From positions 682,001 through 746,000 of the forward strand of contig JAGTPG010000001.1 of NCBI GenBank assembly GCA_018195615.1: DNA of 64,000 nucleotides, in the 5' to 3' direction. Positions 18,439 to 27,544 of this stretch are shown here, one piece after another; positions within the stretch are counted from its first letter, which is position 1; each line of letters begins with the position of its first letter. This DNA comes from Streptomyces tuirus (GTDB lineage: Bacteria; Actinomycetota; Actinomycetes; Streptomycetales; Streptomycetaceae). Below the pieces are notes generated by a model that did not search any database, had not been told where the DNA came from, and was given only the letters and a program-made list of their open reading frames with translations. The position numbers and the translations under genes are program-made.

Positions 18439-18605
18439 CTACTCGGTGGGTTCGCGTCCGTCGAGCGAGTGGTGTGTGATCACCCATCCGATCGGTCCGT
18501 CGTCACGCTTGCCGGGTTTCGGTGTGGTCCACATGTGCAGGCTTCGCCGTTCTCTACGTCGTGCTCGATCTGGTCGCCGATGGGATAGACGTGTACGGCG
18601 TCCAT
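18439..18605 (-). CDS. Small phage protein, apparent frame break
   Basis: Begins MDAVHVYPIGDQIEHDVENG with CTCG, and in the -1 frame ends DDGPIGWVITHHSLDGREP. These two parts are the ends of one short family often seen in actinophages. The length (167) is one base short of a multiple of three and the break lies near 18526-18530. Start overlaps the upstream TGA by one base. Function unknown. Confidence 0.55.
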
Positions 18606-18937
18606 CAGACGCGGAGCGCCTGGATGGTGAGTTCGGCGTTGTCGACGTTGTAGGCGAGCGTGGTGCCGTAGTCAGTGGGGCTGAACGGCCCGAACACCTG
18701 GGTTTCGCCAGCGGGGACGCTTTCACTGCGGACGGGGGCGGTGAGTCCGTCGACGGAGACGGTGGTCTGGAAGGTGATGGTGCGGGCGGTGCTCGCTCCG
18801 TTGGTGTTGCGGACGATGAGCACGACGCGCCCGTCGTTGGCGGTGGAGTTGCCGTTGACGGTGTCGCCTGCGGTGGCGGCCGGGAGCACCGCACCGGATC
18901 GGGTCGCCTGCGTGGCGGCGATGTTCGTGCGGGGCAT
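18605..18937 (-). CDS. Beta-rich structural-like phage protein
   Basis: 110 residues: a short leader, then Val/Thr/Asn-rich beta strands (GRVVLIVRNTNGASTARTITFQTTVSVDG), ending IQALRV. The composition fits head decoration or small tail proteins. ATG 18937 lies 10 bases before the next upstream gene. Confidence 0.55.
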   Translation of the reverse strand: MPRTNIAATQATRSGAVLPAATAGDTVNGNSTANDGRVVLIVRNTNGASTARTITFQTTVSVDGLTAPVRSESVPAGETQVFGPFSPTDYGTTLAYNVDNAELTIQALRV

Positions 18938-18946
18938 GGCGGTCTC

Positions 18947-19114
18947 CTATATGGGGACGATGGTGATCTGCGGCTGGGTGATCTGGAGCTTGCGCCCGTA
19001 CTTGGCGAGCACCTGCTCGATCTCGGCGCGGCACGCTTCGGTCTGCTGCTGCTCGTGCTCGGCGAGGAGGCGGCGGGCTTCGTCGAGCGGATCGGTCTGC
19101 GGTTCGTCGCTCAC
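18947..19114 (-). CDS. Small acidic helical protein
   Basis: 55 residues from GTG 19114: MSDEPQTDPLDEARRLLAEH, then EIEQVLAKYGRKLQITQPQ, ending IVPI. Helical with Glu/Gln; unknown function. It fits the gap between its neighbours with normal spacing. Confidence 0.55.
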   Translation of the reverse strand: MSDEPQTDPLDEARRLLAEHEQQQTEACRAEIEQVLAKYGRKLQITQPQITIVPI

Positions 19115-19122
19115 GTCGCCCC

Positions 19123-19362
19123 CTACGAATGCGAGAGCAGGTAGAGGGTGCGCTTACCGAAGCAGACGCCCAACTCCCACTGGCTGTTGTCGCGGGAGAT
19201 GTGGATCGGCGTCACGTGAAGCTGCCACAACCAGCGGCTGCGCCAGTAAGTGCGATAGCCGCGCGGCTGGACGTGCCCGACCTTGAGGGCCTTCCAGTGC
19301 CACGGCTTCTCACCTCGCCAGACCGTCCTGAGATGCCGCGTGCTGTCGGCAGTCGTGCTCAT
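19123..19362 (-). CDS. Small basic phage protein
   Basis: 79 residues rich in Trp, Arg, His (WRGEKPWHWKALKVGHVQPR). No known domain. Precedes the tail-fibre-like genes in the same direction. Confidence 0.5.
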   Translation of the reverse strand: MSTTADSTRHLRTVWRGEKPWHWKALKVGHVQPRGYRTYWRSRWLWQLHVTPIHISRDNSQWELGVCFGKRTLYLLSHS

Positions 19363-19387
19363 AGGCGCGGGCCTTTCGGGATGCGGG

Positions 19388-20574
19388 TTAGGTGGTGCTG
19401 TCGGTGATGAGCCCGATCGTGGCGAGCTGCGTGAGGAGCGACGTGAGTGCGGCGTTGCCGCCCTTCGCTCCGGTCACGGTGCGCCTCGTCGTGTCGAAGA
19501 CGACCCGGCTGCGTTGCGGACCTTGAACACGCCGCCCTGGCTGTAGGCGATGACCCCGCCGGTCGGGTTGGTCGACGGGGCCGTGGTGGCGTCCTTCATC
19601 GAGATGACGGAGCCGGCGGAGCCGCCGAAGTCGCTGCTGGTGGATCCGAGCTGGAGGCTGTTGGTGTAGAAGCTGACGGCCCGGTGCACGATCGCCCCAC
19701 TGCTGCCGACCTCCAGCGTGGCGGTGCCCGCCGAGGTCTTGAACTGGGCGATCGGGGACGTGGTCGCGGCCTCGCCGGTGACGACCAGGCCGACGGTGGT
19801 GGTGTCGCCTTGCTTCACTTCGAGGGCAGCTTCTGGGACTTCGCCGATGGCCATGCGGACACCGACCAAGCCGGCGCCCTTCACCACGAAGTCGTCGCGC
19901 CCGTTGTTGCGGAGCACGATGAGGTTGCCGGTGGTGGCGCCCTCCGTGGCGGTGACGAAGATGCCCTGCGCTGCGGTGCCGCCCTTGCTGTTGCGTTTCA
20001 GGTCGAGGCTCAGGGCCGCGGCGCCGGCGTCGCTGTTCGGGTCGGGCCCGGGGTTCAGGTGGCTGATCTTCAGCGTTCCGAGGGCGGCCTCGATGCCGGA
20101 CAGCTGCATCGCTGAGCCTTGCGGGTTGTCGCTGACGACGTTGAGCGCGGACACGTGCGCGCCGGAGGTGCCCGCCTGGTAGAAGGTTCCGGCGTGCTGC
20201 GTCGTGCTGGTGGTCTTCGCGAACAGGACCCGCACGCCGAGGTCTGCGAACAGGCCGCCAGCGAGGGTGCCGCCGGCGAGGGGCAGGAACGTGGCGTCTG
20301 CGTATGCGCGGTCGCCGTGCGGGTCGGTGGCGGCGACGTGTGCGTCGACTTTCGCTGTGGCGTCGGTGGCTGCGGCGGTGATGGCCGCTGTCTGCGCTGT
20401 GGCCGCGGAGCCGGCCGGGTCGGCGCCGACTAGTTCCGCGGTGAGGGTGACGCCACCGGTCTGGCCGTTGACGCTGGAGACGAGTCCGGCGTTGACGGTG
20501 ACGATGCGGGACTGCTGGCTGCGGTTGACGTTGATCGAGTCGACGGGCCGTTCGCCTACGACGCGGATCCTCAC
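19388..20574 (-). CDS. Tail fibre/receptor-binding-like protein (frame break)
   Basis: About 396 residues from GTG 20574, overlapping the upstream stop. The N-terminus has the Ala/Thr-rich repeats DPAGSAATAQTAAITAAATD and DPHGDRAYADATFLPLAGGT typical of fibre shafts, followed by a beta-helix-like body. The C-terminus (GGNAALTSLLTQLATIGLITD) reads in the -1 frame; one base missing from a C3 run at 19503-19505 joins it. It probably binds the host surface. Confidence 0.7.
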
Positions 20575-21682
20575 CGGGTCACCTCCGGTGAGACGACCAC
20601 CCGCCCGTTCAGCAGCCGCACCACGGTGGAGCCTTGCACGACTTCCAGGTCCCACACGCCGTTGCGTGTGAGGGTGCTGGTTATGGCCGCGGGTACGGCG
20701 GCCCGGATGGTGTTGCCGACGACGGTCAGGTAGTCGGTGAGGTCGAGTAGAAGTCCCCCGTTCGCGGAGGCTTCGGACCGGATCTGTGATCGGGCTGTCC
20801 AGCCGTCCCAGGTGAAGGCGGGGTCGTCGTCGACGACGTACTCCTGCACGAAGGTGGAGCCTTGCTCGATGTAGAGGTCCCAGTCTCCGGCGGACAACTC
20901 GGCCACCTCCGGGATTTCCGTGGATGCGGCGTCGGCCGTGAGGGTCGCCTGCCCGGTGAGGGCGGCTGTGGCGTGGGCTGTCAGGGCGAGTGCGGCGTTG
21001 AGGCTGCCGTCCGCGGCGAGGGCTGCCGTGGCGTGCGCTTCGACCAGGGCGGTCGCGCCGAGCGTGGTCTGCCCGGACAGGGTGGCGGAGGCGGTGTGTA
21101 CGGCGCCGTCGTTGAGGGTGTTGACGTTGTCGTAGGCCGCATAGTCGGTGACTCCGGCGTCCCGGTAGGCCCATAGGTCGACGGCCGTGTCGTCGATGCT
21201 GGCGGGGATCCACGCGGGTGTGGCGAGCGTGCGCCGGTTGGTCCACGTGCTGCCGTCGGGCGAGGTGTCCCAGTAGACGTTGGTGCCGTCCTCACGCAGC
21301 CGCAGCCACAGATGATCTGTTGGGCTGTAGGTCAGTTCGACGGCCGCAGCGTCCCAGTAGTCGACGTTCGACGCGAGCCGCAGTATGCCGGTGACCGCGT
21401 TGTACTCGAAGCCGACGGACGTGCCCGGGGCGGCGCAGATGATGAGGAAGTTGCAGGTGACGTTCGTGCCAGTGCTGGCGGCAGGGACAGTGGCGAGCTT
21501 CAGATACACGGAGGCCCGGCGAACGTCCACGCCCGACCGGTCTGATAGCCCGCGTAGGTCCCGGCCGCGCAGGGGACGCGCGCTTGGCCGCCGGTTTCGT
21601 TGGCGCCCCCGTAGGAGTCGCCCCAGTTGGGGCCGATCACGTCGTCGTTGAAATTGTCCACCAGGCTGGAGAGGCTCGGCAT
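20571..21682 (-). CDS. Minor tail/fibre protein (frame break)
   Basis: About 371 residues. It begins MPSLSSLVDNFNDDVIGPNW, as many phage tail proteins with lectin-like beta sandwiches do, and continues YLKLATVPAASTG in the -1 frame. The break is a C3 run at 21515-21517. The body has DTSPDGSTWTN (ConA-like fold), then a short Ala-rich stretch and a second beta domain ending GRVVVSPEVT. It overlaps the next gene by 4 bases. Confidence 0.7.
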
Positions 21683-21692
21683 GCGGGCCTCC

Positions 21693-22076
21693 CTATGCGA
21701 GCGACAGCGTCAGCGAACCTGCGGTGAGCCGGAGTTCATCCCCGGCGGCGACGGTGCGAGAGGCGGACAGCGGCCCGTACCAGAGCCGCACCGGTGTGCC
21801 CGCGTTGTCCCAGATTTCGACGCCGACGACGGTGGCGGCAGGCATGCCCGTCCACACGAGGTCGGCGCTGTTGCTGGTGGCTCCGGCGACCGCGGCGCCG
21901 ACGGAGAGGTTCTGCCGCGCGTAGGAGCCGCCCGTCACCTCAGTACCCGCCGTGGCGTCGTCGCCGTTCGCGGTGACGAGGGCGACCTTCAGCGGCGTGG
22001 TGGGGGCCGTCGCCGAGAGGCCCAGGATGAAGTCCAGGCAGCGGTTCTCCGCCGTGTTGCTCAGGTTGTCGGCCAC
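21693..22076 (-). CDS. Phage tail-associated protein
   Basis: 127 residues with conserved MADNLSNTAENRCLDFILG opening and beta strands (VALVTANGDDATAGTEVTGG, VVGVEIWDNAG). This family occurs next to fibre genes in actinophages, probably as a structural or base-plate accessory. No enzyme motif. Confidence 0.65.
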   Translation of the reverse strand: MADNLSNTAENRCLDFILGLSATAPTTPLKVALVTANGDDATAGTEVTGGSYARQNLSVGAAVAGATSNSADLVWTGMPAATVVGVEIWDNAGTPVRLWYGPLSASRTVAAGDELRLTAGSLTLSLA

Positions 22077-22108
22077 GCGGCCTCCTTGGTTGGGCGCCGC
22101 GTGGCGCG

Positions 22109-23380
22109 TCAGGCTGTGGTCTGGTCGTCGATGAGGCCAAGCGTGTCGAGCGCGGCGAGGAAGCTGGTGAGGGCGCTGCCGTCGGCGCGGGATCCGGCGA
22201 CTACGGGTCGCGTGATGGGGGTGGCGCCGTAGAAGCCTGCCGTGTTGGCGGCACCGTCGAGGACGTGCCGGGTGGCGCCGTAGAGGTTGTCGACGTATTC
22301 GACCTTGCCTGCGATCTGAACGTTTTGCGCGTCCGCAGACAGCCGGAGGTAGTTGTGCTGGGTGCCGTTGAATCCGGTGCCGGACCAGACGCTGATGACG
22401 AGGTCGCTGCCGGTGCCTTCCCAGTCGAGGGCGCCGCCGTCGGTGCGGTACCGGTAGCCCTTCACGAAGTTGGTGATGGTGAGGTTGCCGTTGGCGATCT
22501 GGGCGTCGCCGTCGACGTTCAGTCCGGAGAGGAACGCGGTGCCCTGCTCGATGGCGGCGACGCGGGTGAGGCAGTCGGCGACGAATCCGTCGAGGGTGGT
22601 GACGTCGCCTTGGAGGGTGGTGACGGTGCCGGTGAGCGTGTTGACGACGGTGATCGTCGCGAACTGCCCGTTCGCCCAGGCCCGGTCGCCGTGCGGGTCC
22701 GCTGCAGCTGTGTGTGTTGAAACCTTGCCGGTGGCGCCGGCCTGGGTTTCGAGGGCTGAGGTGTCGGTGATGCCGTGCACGCTGGTCGTGTCCGCCTCGT
22801 GCGCTGCGAGCGCTGCAGTCGCGGCGGTCCGGTCACCGTGCGGATCGACGGCTGCCGTGTGCGCGGCGACCTTGGCTGTGGCGTCGGCGGCTGCCGCTGT
22901 CTGCGCGGTCGCTGCGGCCCCGGCGGGGTCGAAGGAGGCGATGGTCGCGGCGGACAACTGCGGGTTGGGGTAGCTGCCGGTGAGTGCCCCGCCCGCAGGC
23001 CCGGTGGGCGGCGTGGACGTGCCGCTGCCGTCGGGCTCCGAGACGGGCGACAGGGTCGACAGGTCGACGGTTGCGCCGAGCGTGGACGGCAGCGCAATCC
23101 AGTAGGTGCGCCGCGGTGCGCCGGAAGGCTGTTCGTCGACGCGCCACTGCCAGCCGGCTGGCTGTACGTCGGTGTCGTCGGTGCAGAGGAGGACGACGCT
23201 GAACTTGCCGTCCGTGTCGAGCGAGATGCTGCCGCCGCCGCTGTAGATCGCCTTTTGCGTCGAGTCGACCAACGTCGCGGACGGGGTGAACACGACACGG
23301 CCAGCTCGGGCAGTCCCGGCGACGGGGACGGGGAACGTGCCGGTCAGCGTGATGGTGCTGGCTCCGGTCGGGAAGGGCAT
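22109..23380 (-). CDS. Tail fibre protein
   Basis: 423 residues. Beta-rich N-terminus (FPVPVAGTARAGRVVFTP) as in fibre attachment domains; Ala/Thr-rich shaft with two DPHGDR motifs, also seen in the neighbouring fibre; and a C-terminal domain ending TSFLAALDTLGLIDD, like that of the gene at 19388. The shared repeats and endings suggest related fibres. First gene of the fibre block. Confidence 0.75.
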   Translation of the reverse strand: MPFPTGASTITLTGTFPVPVAGTARAGRVVFTPSATLVDSTQKAIYSGGGSISLDTDGKFSVVLLCTDDTDVQPAGWQWRVDEQPSGAPRRTYWIALPSTLGATVDLSTLSPVSEPDGSGTSTPPTGPAGGALTGSYPNPQLSAATIASFDPAGAAATAQTAAAADATAKVAAHTAAVDPHGDRTAATAALAAHEADTTSVHGITDTSALETQAGATGKVSTHTAAADPHGDRAWANGQFATITVVNTLTGTVTTLQGDVTTLDGFVADCLTRVAAIEQGTAFLSGLNVDGDAQIANGNLTITNFVKGYRYRTDGGALDWEGTGSDLVISVWSGTGFNGTQHNYLRLSADAQNVQIAGKVEYVDNLYGATRHVLDGAANTAGFYGATPITRPVVAGSRADGSALTSFLAALDTLGLIDDQTTA

Positions 23381-23404
23381 CTGGCACCTCCCGCTGTCTG
23401 TTGG

Positions 23405-23667
23405 CCCGCCGCCCGGTCGCTGCTAGCTCACCGGGTTCTCGGCCCGGAGAGGGCTCTCCGCCCCATCGCCGGGCGGCGGGTGCCTCGCGCCTTGCGGCTT
23501 CCCTCAGGTGCTGCCTGAGGTTCCTCAGGTCCCGAGGCGGAGACCTGGCTGTTGGGGTCCCGCCACCCGCGGCGGGGGCTCGGCGGGTGGCGGGACGTGC
23601 GGGGCTCGGAGTGAGCGGCCAGCCCCGGCTGTTGTTGTCCGCCCGGCCCCCACAGGACCGGGCGGAC
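23405..23667. terminator. Group of three strong GC hairpins
   Basis: The 350-base gap 23381-23730 has no supported gene. It contains three inverted repeats: CCCGCCGCCCGG at 23405/CCGGGCGGCGGG at 23469; GTCCCGCCACCCGC at 23557/complement at 23583; GTCCGCCCGG at 23637/complement at 23658. They may form a strong termination or packaging structure upstream of the fibre genes. Confidence 0.5.
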
Positions 23668-23730
23668 GGTGGCCCGAGCGTCTGGCGCTACAAGGGCCTG
23701 CCTGCGCTACAGCCACCGCGCGCAGGGGTC

Positions 23731-24039
23731 TCAGGCGGCGTTGGGGAGTTCTGTGCGGCGCCGATGGGGACCGCGTGCGTTGGCGGCCGGGTCCTTGGGG
23801 ACGTTGCGTGCGCGTCCGGCTTTCGCGATCTCGACGACGGTGGGGATGTGGAACACCTCGCCGCCTGGATCGCCGAAGAGGGGTTTGAGCTTCCCTCGGC
23901 TCATCCATACGCGGAGGGTGCCGGGTTTGACGCCTGCGGCTTCGGCAGCCTCGTGGAGGGTGCCGAGGACTTCATGGGCGCGACCTTCTTGGACTGCTTC
24001 GAGAGCATTCCAGCGGAGGTCGTCCAGCGAGAGGGTCAC
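23731..24039 (-). CDS. HTH DNA-binding protein (excisionase-like)
   Basis: 102 residues from GTG 24039. It has a helix-turn-helix at about residues 22-50 (LHEAAEAAGVKPGTLRVWMSRGK) followed by a short wing with FHIPTVVEIAKAGRA and a basic tail. This resembles MerR/excisionase-like proteins. It is flanked by hairpins, so it may be an independent unit regulating late genes. It might alternatively be an Xis; no integrase was found. Confidence 0.65.
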   Translation of the reverse strand: MTLSLDDLRWNALEAVQEGRAHEVLGTLHEAAEAAGVKPGTLRVWMSRGKLKPLFGDPGGEVFHIPTVVEIAKAGRARNVPKDPAANARGPHRRRTELPNAA

Positions 24040-24062
24040 GGCACCTCCCCGGTCACGCAGAA

Positions 24063-24090
24063 ACCCCCGCCGGAATCCCGCGGCGGGGGT
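24063..24090 (-). terminator. Rho-independent terminator
   Basis: Minus strand: stem ACCCCCGCCG/CGGCGGGGGT (10 bp) followed by TTTCTG. It lies after the gene at 24128 and before the HTH gene. Confidence 0.65.
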
Positions 24091-24127
24091 CTGAAGTAGT
24101 TCTGGGGACACGTGTGGTGGTCCGATT

Positions 24128-24477
24128 TCAGATTACAGCGGTGATCCCTCTTGACACAAGCGGATCAGGCAGGTCACTCGGGTGGCAGCAGTTGTACCCG
24201 TTGCATTCGCCGGGGAGATGCCAGTCGCCTCGGCATCCACAGTCGCATCCGCCCAATTTCCCAGCGGTGATGAGCTTTCGGGCTTTGGCGAGGAGGAGGT
24301 TCTCGGGACCCATCCGACAGCTTCTTCCAGGAGGACGTGAACCTCCCACCGGTTGCGCCAGTTCATCGACGACGTGCCGGGCGCACGGCGGACGGCATCG
24401 AGGAAGGCGGCGTCGGGCACGTCCTTGCACCGCATGCGACGGCCGTCGATGAGGCGGATGCTCGGCACCTCGCTCAC
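24128..24477 (-). CDS. Cys-rich phage protein (frame break)
   Basis: About 117 residues: MSEVPSIRLIDGRRMRCKDV, a helical part with NWRNRWEVHVLLEE, then GGCDCGCRGDWHLPGECNG in the -1 frame, which may bind zinc. The break is the G3 run at 24305-24307; one more base joins the parts without a stop. Unknown function. Confidence 0.55.
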
Positions 24478-24947
24478 GTGTCGGGCTTCTTGTAGGTGGT
24501 GAAGGCGTGCCGTATCTCTGCGTCGATGATTTCGCAGGCCGGGCAGCCGGGGGTGAGTTCAGGATGCCCGTGTTCGCCGCGCTCGTAGATGCCGTCGAGG
24601 ACGGTTTCGAGCGGGTGGGGTACACGCCAGCCCCGTCCGGCCCGTGTGCACTGCGAGCAGATGATGATCGCGCGGCCGGTTGGCCCGGTGGGGTCGGGAA
24701 TGCTGTCGCCGGACTCGTGGCCACCGAACGGCCGGTCGCACAGGATGCACGGCAGCCAGAAATAGCCGTGACGGTTGGCGTAGCGGCGGTGAAAGGCACG
24801 CCAGCGGTAAGGGACGAGCCGGGCCCACGCTTCGCCGCCTCGGCCGCCGCTCGTGGCGAGCGGCGCAGGGATGCGGAGGTAGCGGTACCAGAGGCGCTGT
24901 ACCCAGTCCGGCGGGCGCATCGTCAACTGCACTACGTGGCGCGTCAC
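24474..24947 (-). CDS. Zinc-binding phage protein
   Basis: 157 residues, basic N-terminus, then CILCDRP and ICSQCTRAG (a pair of CxxC) and CPACEIID, consistent with a small zinc domain. Overlaps the next gene by 4 bases. Function unknown. Confidence 0.55.
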   Translation of the reverse strand: MTRHVVQLTMRPPDWVQRLWYRYLRIPAPLATSGGRGGEAWARLVPYRWRAFHRRYANRHGYFWLPCILCDRPFGGHESGDSIPDPTGPTGRAIIICSQCTRAGRGWRVPHPLETVLDGIYERGEHGHPELTPGCPACEIIDAEIRHAFTTYKKPDT

Positions 24948-25141
24948 GGCGTGTGCCCCTTCTTCTCGTGCTGCTCAGCATCAGCGACGAGTTCGGGCAG
25001 GGACGGCGAGTAGCCGGGTTCGTACCAGCGGACGTCGGACGGCTTGCCGTGCCGCCCACAGATCTCGCAGACGAGGGCGACGATCGGGGCGTCAGCGGAC
25101 GGCTCGTCGGCGGTGACGCGGTAGGCGGCGAGGCTGGTCAC
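24944..25141 (-). CDS. Small protein with CxxC pair
   Basis: 65 residues from GTG 25141: VTSLAAYRVTADEPSAD then LVCEICGRHGKPSDVRWYEP. It has one possible half zinc knuckle. Overlaps both neighbours by 4 bases. Confidence 0.5.
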   Translation of the reverse strand: MTSLAAYRVTADEPSADAPIVALVCEICGRHGKPSDVRWYEPGYSPSLPELVADAEQHEKKGHTP

Positions 25142-25446
25142 GTCTGACCCTCCTTCGCCCGATCCATCACCTCGATCAGTTGGTCGGCGTAATGCACGGA
25201 CAGGCCGTGCGGCGAGCAGAAGTCCCGCATCTCTTCCGCGTACTTCCGGGCCGCGGCGGCCTCCGCCTCCAAGTGCCGAACTACTGGCAGCAACGCGTCG
25301 GCGAGTGCGGGAACCCACTCCTGCGTGTCTGGTGTGTCTTCGAGGAGATACGAGACGTCGTCGAGGCCGTAGTCGTCGAAGGGGAACTCGCGGATGGCGG
25401 CGGCGAGGCAATCCCGGAGTTCGGACGCGCGCACTGTGCTGCTCAT
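25138..25446 (-). CDS. Helical phage protein
   Basis: 102 residues, acidic and helical (ASELRDCLAAAIREFPFDDY, AEEMRDFCSPHGLSVHYADQ). No family recognised. Coupled to its neighbours by overlapping ends. Confidence 0.5.
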   Translation of the reverse strand: MSSTVRASELRDCLAAAIREFPFDDYGLDDVSYLLEDTPDTQEWVPALADALLPVVRHLEAEAAAARKYAEEMRDFCSPHGLSVHYADQLIEVMDRAKEGQT

Positions 25447-26167
25447 GCTGCAACTCCTTCGGCTTCCTGTTGTCGGGCGAGTTCGGCGAGCACCCGTTCC
25501 TGTGCGGCCCGGAGTTCCCGCCACTCCCCAGCGTCTCCCACCGGGCGCCGCATCCGCTGCAGTGGATGCGGTGGCTGCCGGTGGAGGCGGTGAGCTGCGT
25601 CCCGCACCAGCTGTCGTCGACGACCGTGGGGCAGACACCTATCTGCACCCGTCCAGGCCGCTTCTCGCCGGATACGAGCGCCGCGCATTCGGCGTGCAGT
25701 CTGCGGAGGTCGTCGATGTCCTGCCCGACCTCCTCGTAGCTGGAGCACGCCCACAGCAGGTTGTTGGTAAGGAACGCGGTCAGGTGCGGCATCGCTTGGG
25801 CGGGGTTGCCGCGCCAGGGAGCGATAGTCCAGCCGAGCGCGGCCCGCCACGCGTCCTCGATCGCGGACAGCCTGGCCGCTGCACCTCCGGGGCCGACGAG
25901 GGCGAGAACCTCCAGTCGCGGCGGGACCGGCGGGGTCTTGGAGCCGGACGTGCCGCTGCCGGGCCGGCGCGAGCCACGCATGAGGTTCGCGGTGGTGTCG
26001 AGCTGTCGGAAGAGGCCGGGTAGTTCGCGGATGCGTTGGGCGGTCGCCTCTTGGCAGGGGCGGCACGCGTACCGGCCAGCTTCGGACACCCACATCTGCC
26101 GCCCGCAGCGGGGGGTGACGCAGACGGGCCAGTCGTAGTTTTCGAGATCGGCGGGGTGGTGGTGCAC
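25443..26167 (-). CDS. Cys-rich phage protein (frame break)
   Basis: About 242 residues from GTG 26167. N-terminal zinc ribbon (CVTPRCGRQMW and CRPCQEAT), a central helical region (ETIAPWRGNPAQAMPHL and others), a second Cys cluster (HCSGCGARWE), and in the -1 frame ELRAAQERVLAELARQQEAEG. The break is the C4 run at 25526-25529. Common in Streptomyces phages without a known role; may act on host factors. Confidence 0.6.
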
Positions 26168-26322
26168 GGCGGGCTCCTCGTGTGGTGCGGGAAGCAGGGG
26201 GTGCGTTAGACCAATGGTGCACCAGAGGGTTGACAGTCCTGGGCCAATGGCACAGTGGCTCGCCGCACATGACGATGGCCCGGCCGCGCACGGGCGCGTA
26301 CCGGGCCAGACTGCGGGCGGGG

Positions 26323-26904
26323 TCAGCTGAGTTTCCACTCCCCGACCTGGTCGGCGAGGCCGGAGTCCATCGCGAACTGCACCGTCGCCAGCTTGGCGCC
26401 CTTGGGCACTTCGAAAACGATCCAGCCCAATGCTTTCGCCCCGGGCTTCAGTTTCACGTCGCTGCTCATGGATGGTCCGGCGGTGATGTCGGCGAACATG
26501 GTTCCGAACTGCTGGCCGTCCTTGTCGTACACCTGCGTGCCGTTGGCGGGGCTGTCGCCGTAGGCCACGGTGCCGGTGTTGACGAGCTGGAACTGCACAC
26601 CGATCCACCGGTTGCCGTCCTCCGGCGCGAACCCTTCGACGCTGGAGGTGGCGTTGTCGGCGACCTTGACGACGGTCACGTCGAGTTTGGAGCCTACTTC
26701 GCTGCCGGCGAGTTCGATGGTGTCGCCGACGTTCGCCACCTTCTGGGCGGCCGGCGCGTCCTCGGCGGTGGCTTCCTGTCCTTCGCCGCTGGTGGTGCTG
26801 GCTGGCGGCTTCGGTTGGTCGGTAACGGTTGCGCCGCTACCGCAGGCGGTCACGGCGAGCGCGGCGACAGCGACGACGGCGGCGAGTCTGATGCGGGTGT
26901 TCAC
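26323..26904 (-). CDS. DUF4352-type lipoprotein
   Basis: 193 residues: signal peptide with lipobox LAVTAC (Cys about 21), a Thr/Glu-rich linker, and a beta-sandwich domain with WIGVQFQLVNTGTVAYGD and GWIVFEVPKGAK, which matches DUF4352. Anchored outside the membrane. Phages and mobile elements use such lipoproteins for superinfection or entry exclusion, but the role here is inference. Flanked by non-coding stretches and transcribed with the late genes. Confidence 0.75.
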   Translation of the reverse strand: MNTRIRLAAVVAVAALAVTACGSGATVTDQPKPPASTTSGEGQEATAEDAPAAQKVANVGDTIELAGSEVGSKLDVTVVKVADNATSSVEGFAPEDGNRWIGVQFQLVNTGTVAYGDSPANGTQVYDKDGQQFGTMFADITAGPSMSSDVKLKPGAKALGWIVFEVPKGAKLATVQFAMDSGLADQVGEWKLS

Positions 26905-27007
26905 GGATGCCCCAAGGGAATTGCGAGATACCCGTGAAGGACACGTGAAGGTGCTGGATGGTTGCGCCGGGTCGCTTGAATTCTGTATCGCCCGAACGCA
27001 GTTCCGG

Positions 27008-27393
27008 TTAGGGCGAAGCTGCTGCGCTCTCCATCGCCCGGCGCAACATGTCCTCGACCGCCTTGTCTGCCTCCGGGCTCTCCATATAGTCGGCGACCAC
27101 CTCCTCGGTGATCCGTTCCAGCGTCACCCGGTCCACGCCGATGCACTCCGGCGGCGCGGGCATGGGGAGCTGTCGCGGTCGGCGGCGACGGCCCCGGTGG
27201 CTGCGCGGAAGTTCTCCTCCAGCGCGGACTTGCAGGAGCTCGGGTTCGCGGTGGTGGTGTCGTCGTTGAGCCACACGCCGAGCCCGCCGCCGATCGCGAA
27301 CGCCGCGACCGCGGCGGCCCCGGTCCAGGTGGCGAACCGGCCCCAGCGCGACGGGTGGGCGGGTTCGGGCGGCGGGTAGGTCGGCTGGCGCAT
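27008..27393 (-). CDS. Single-span membrane protein (frame break)
   Basis: About 128 residues from ATG 27393. Pro-rich cytoplasmic head, a helix near residues 22-42 (GAAAVAAFAIGGGLGVWL), and an extracellular part ending LERITEEVVADYMESPEAD and RRAMESAAAS in the -1 frame. The break is the G4 run at 27164-27167. It sits between two lipoprotein genes, so a shared envelope role is plausible. Confidence 0.55.
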
Positions 27394-27544
27394 GGGTCCC
27401 CCAAGTGGCGTGTGTGCTGGGGTGCATGATGCGCACGAGTGCAGGACAGGTGAAGGCGTTGTGCCCATACCGTGACAAGCGGTCACTCATCCGTGGCGGC
27501 GAACAGGCCCTACTCTCGCCGCACTGAGCAAGGGGGGATACGCC

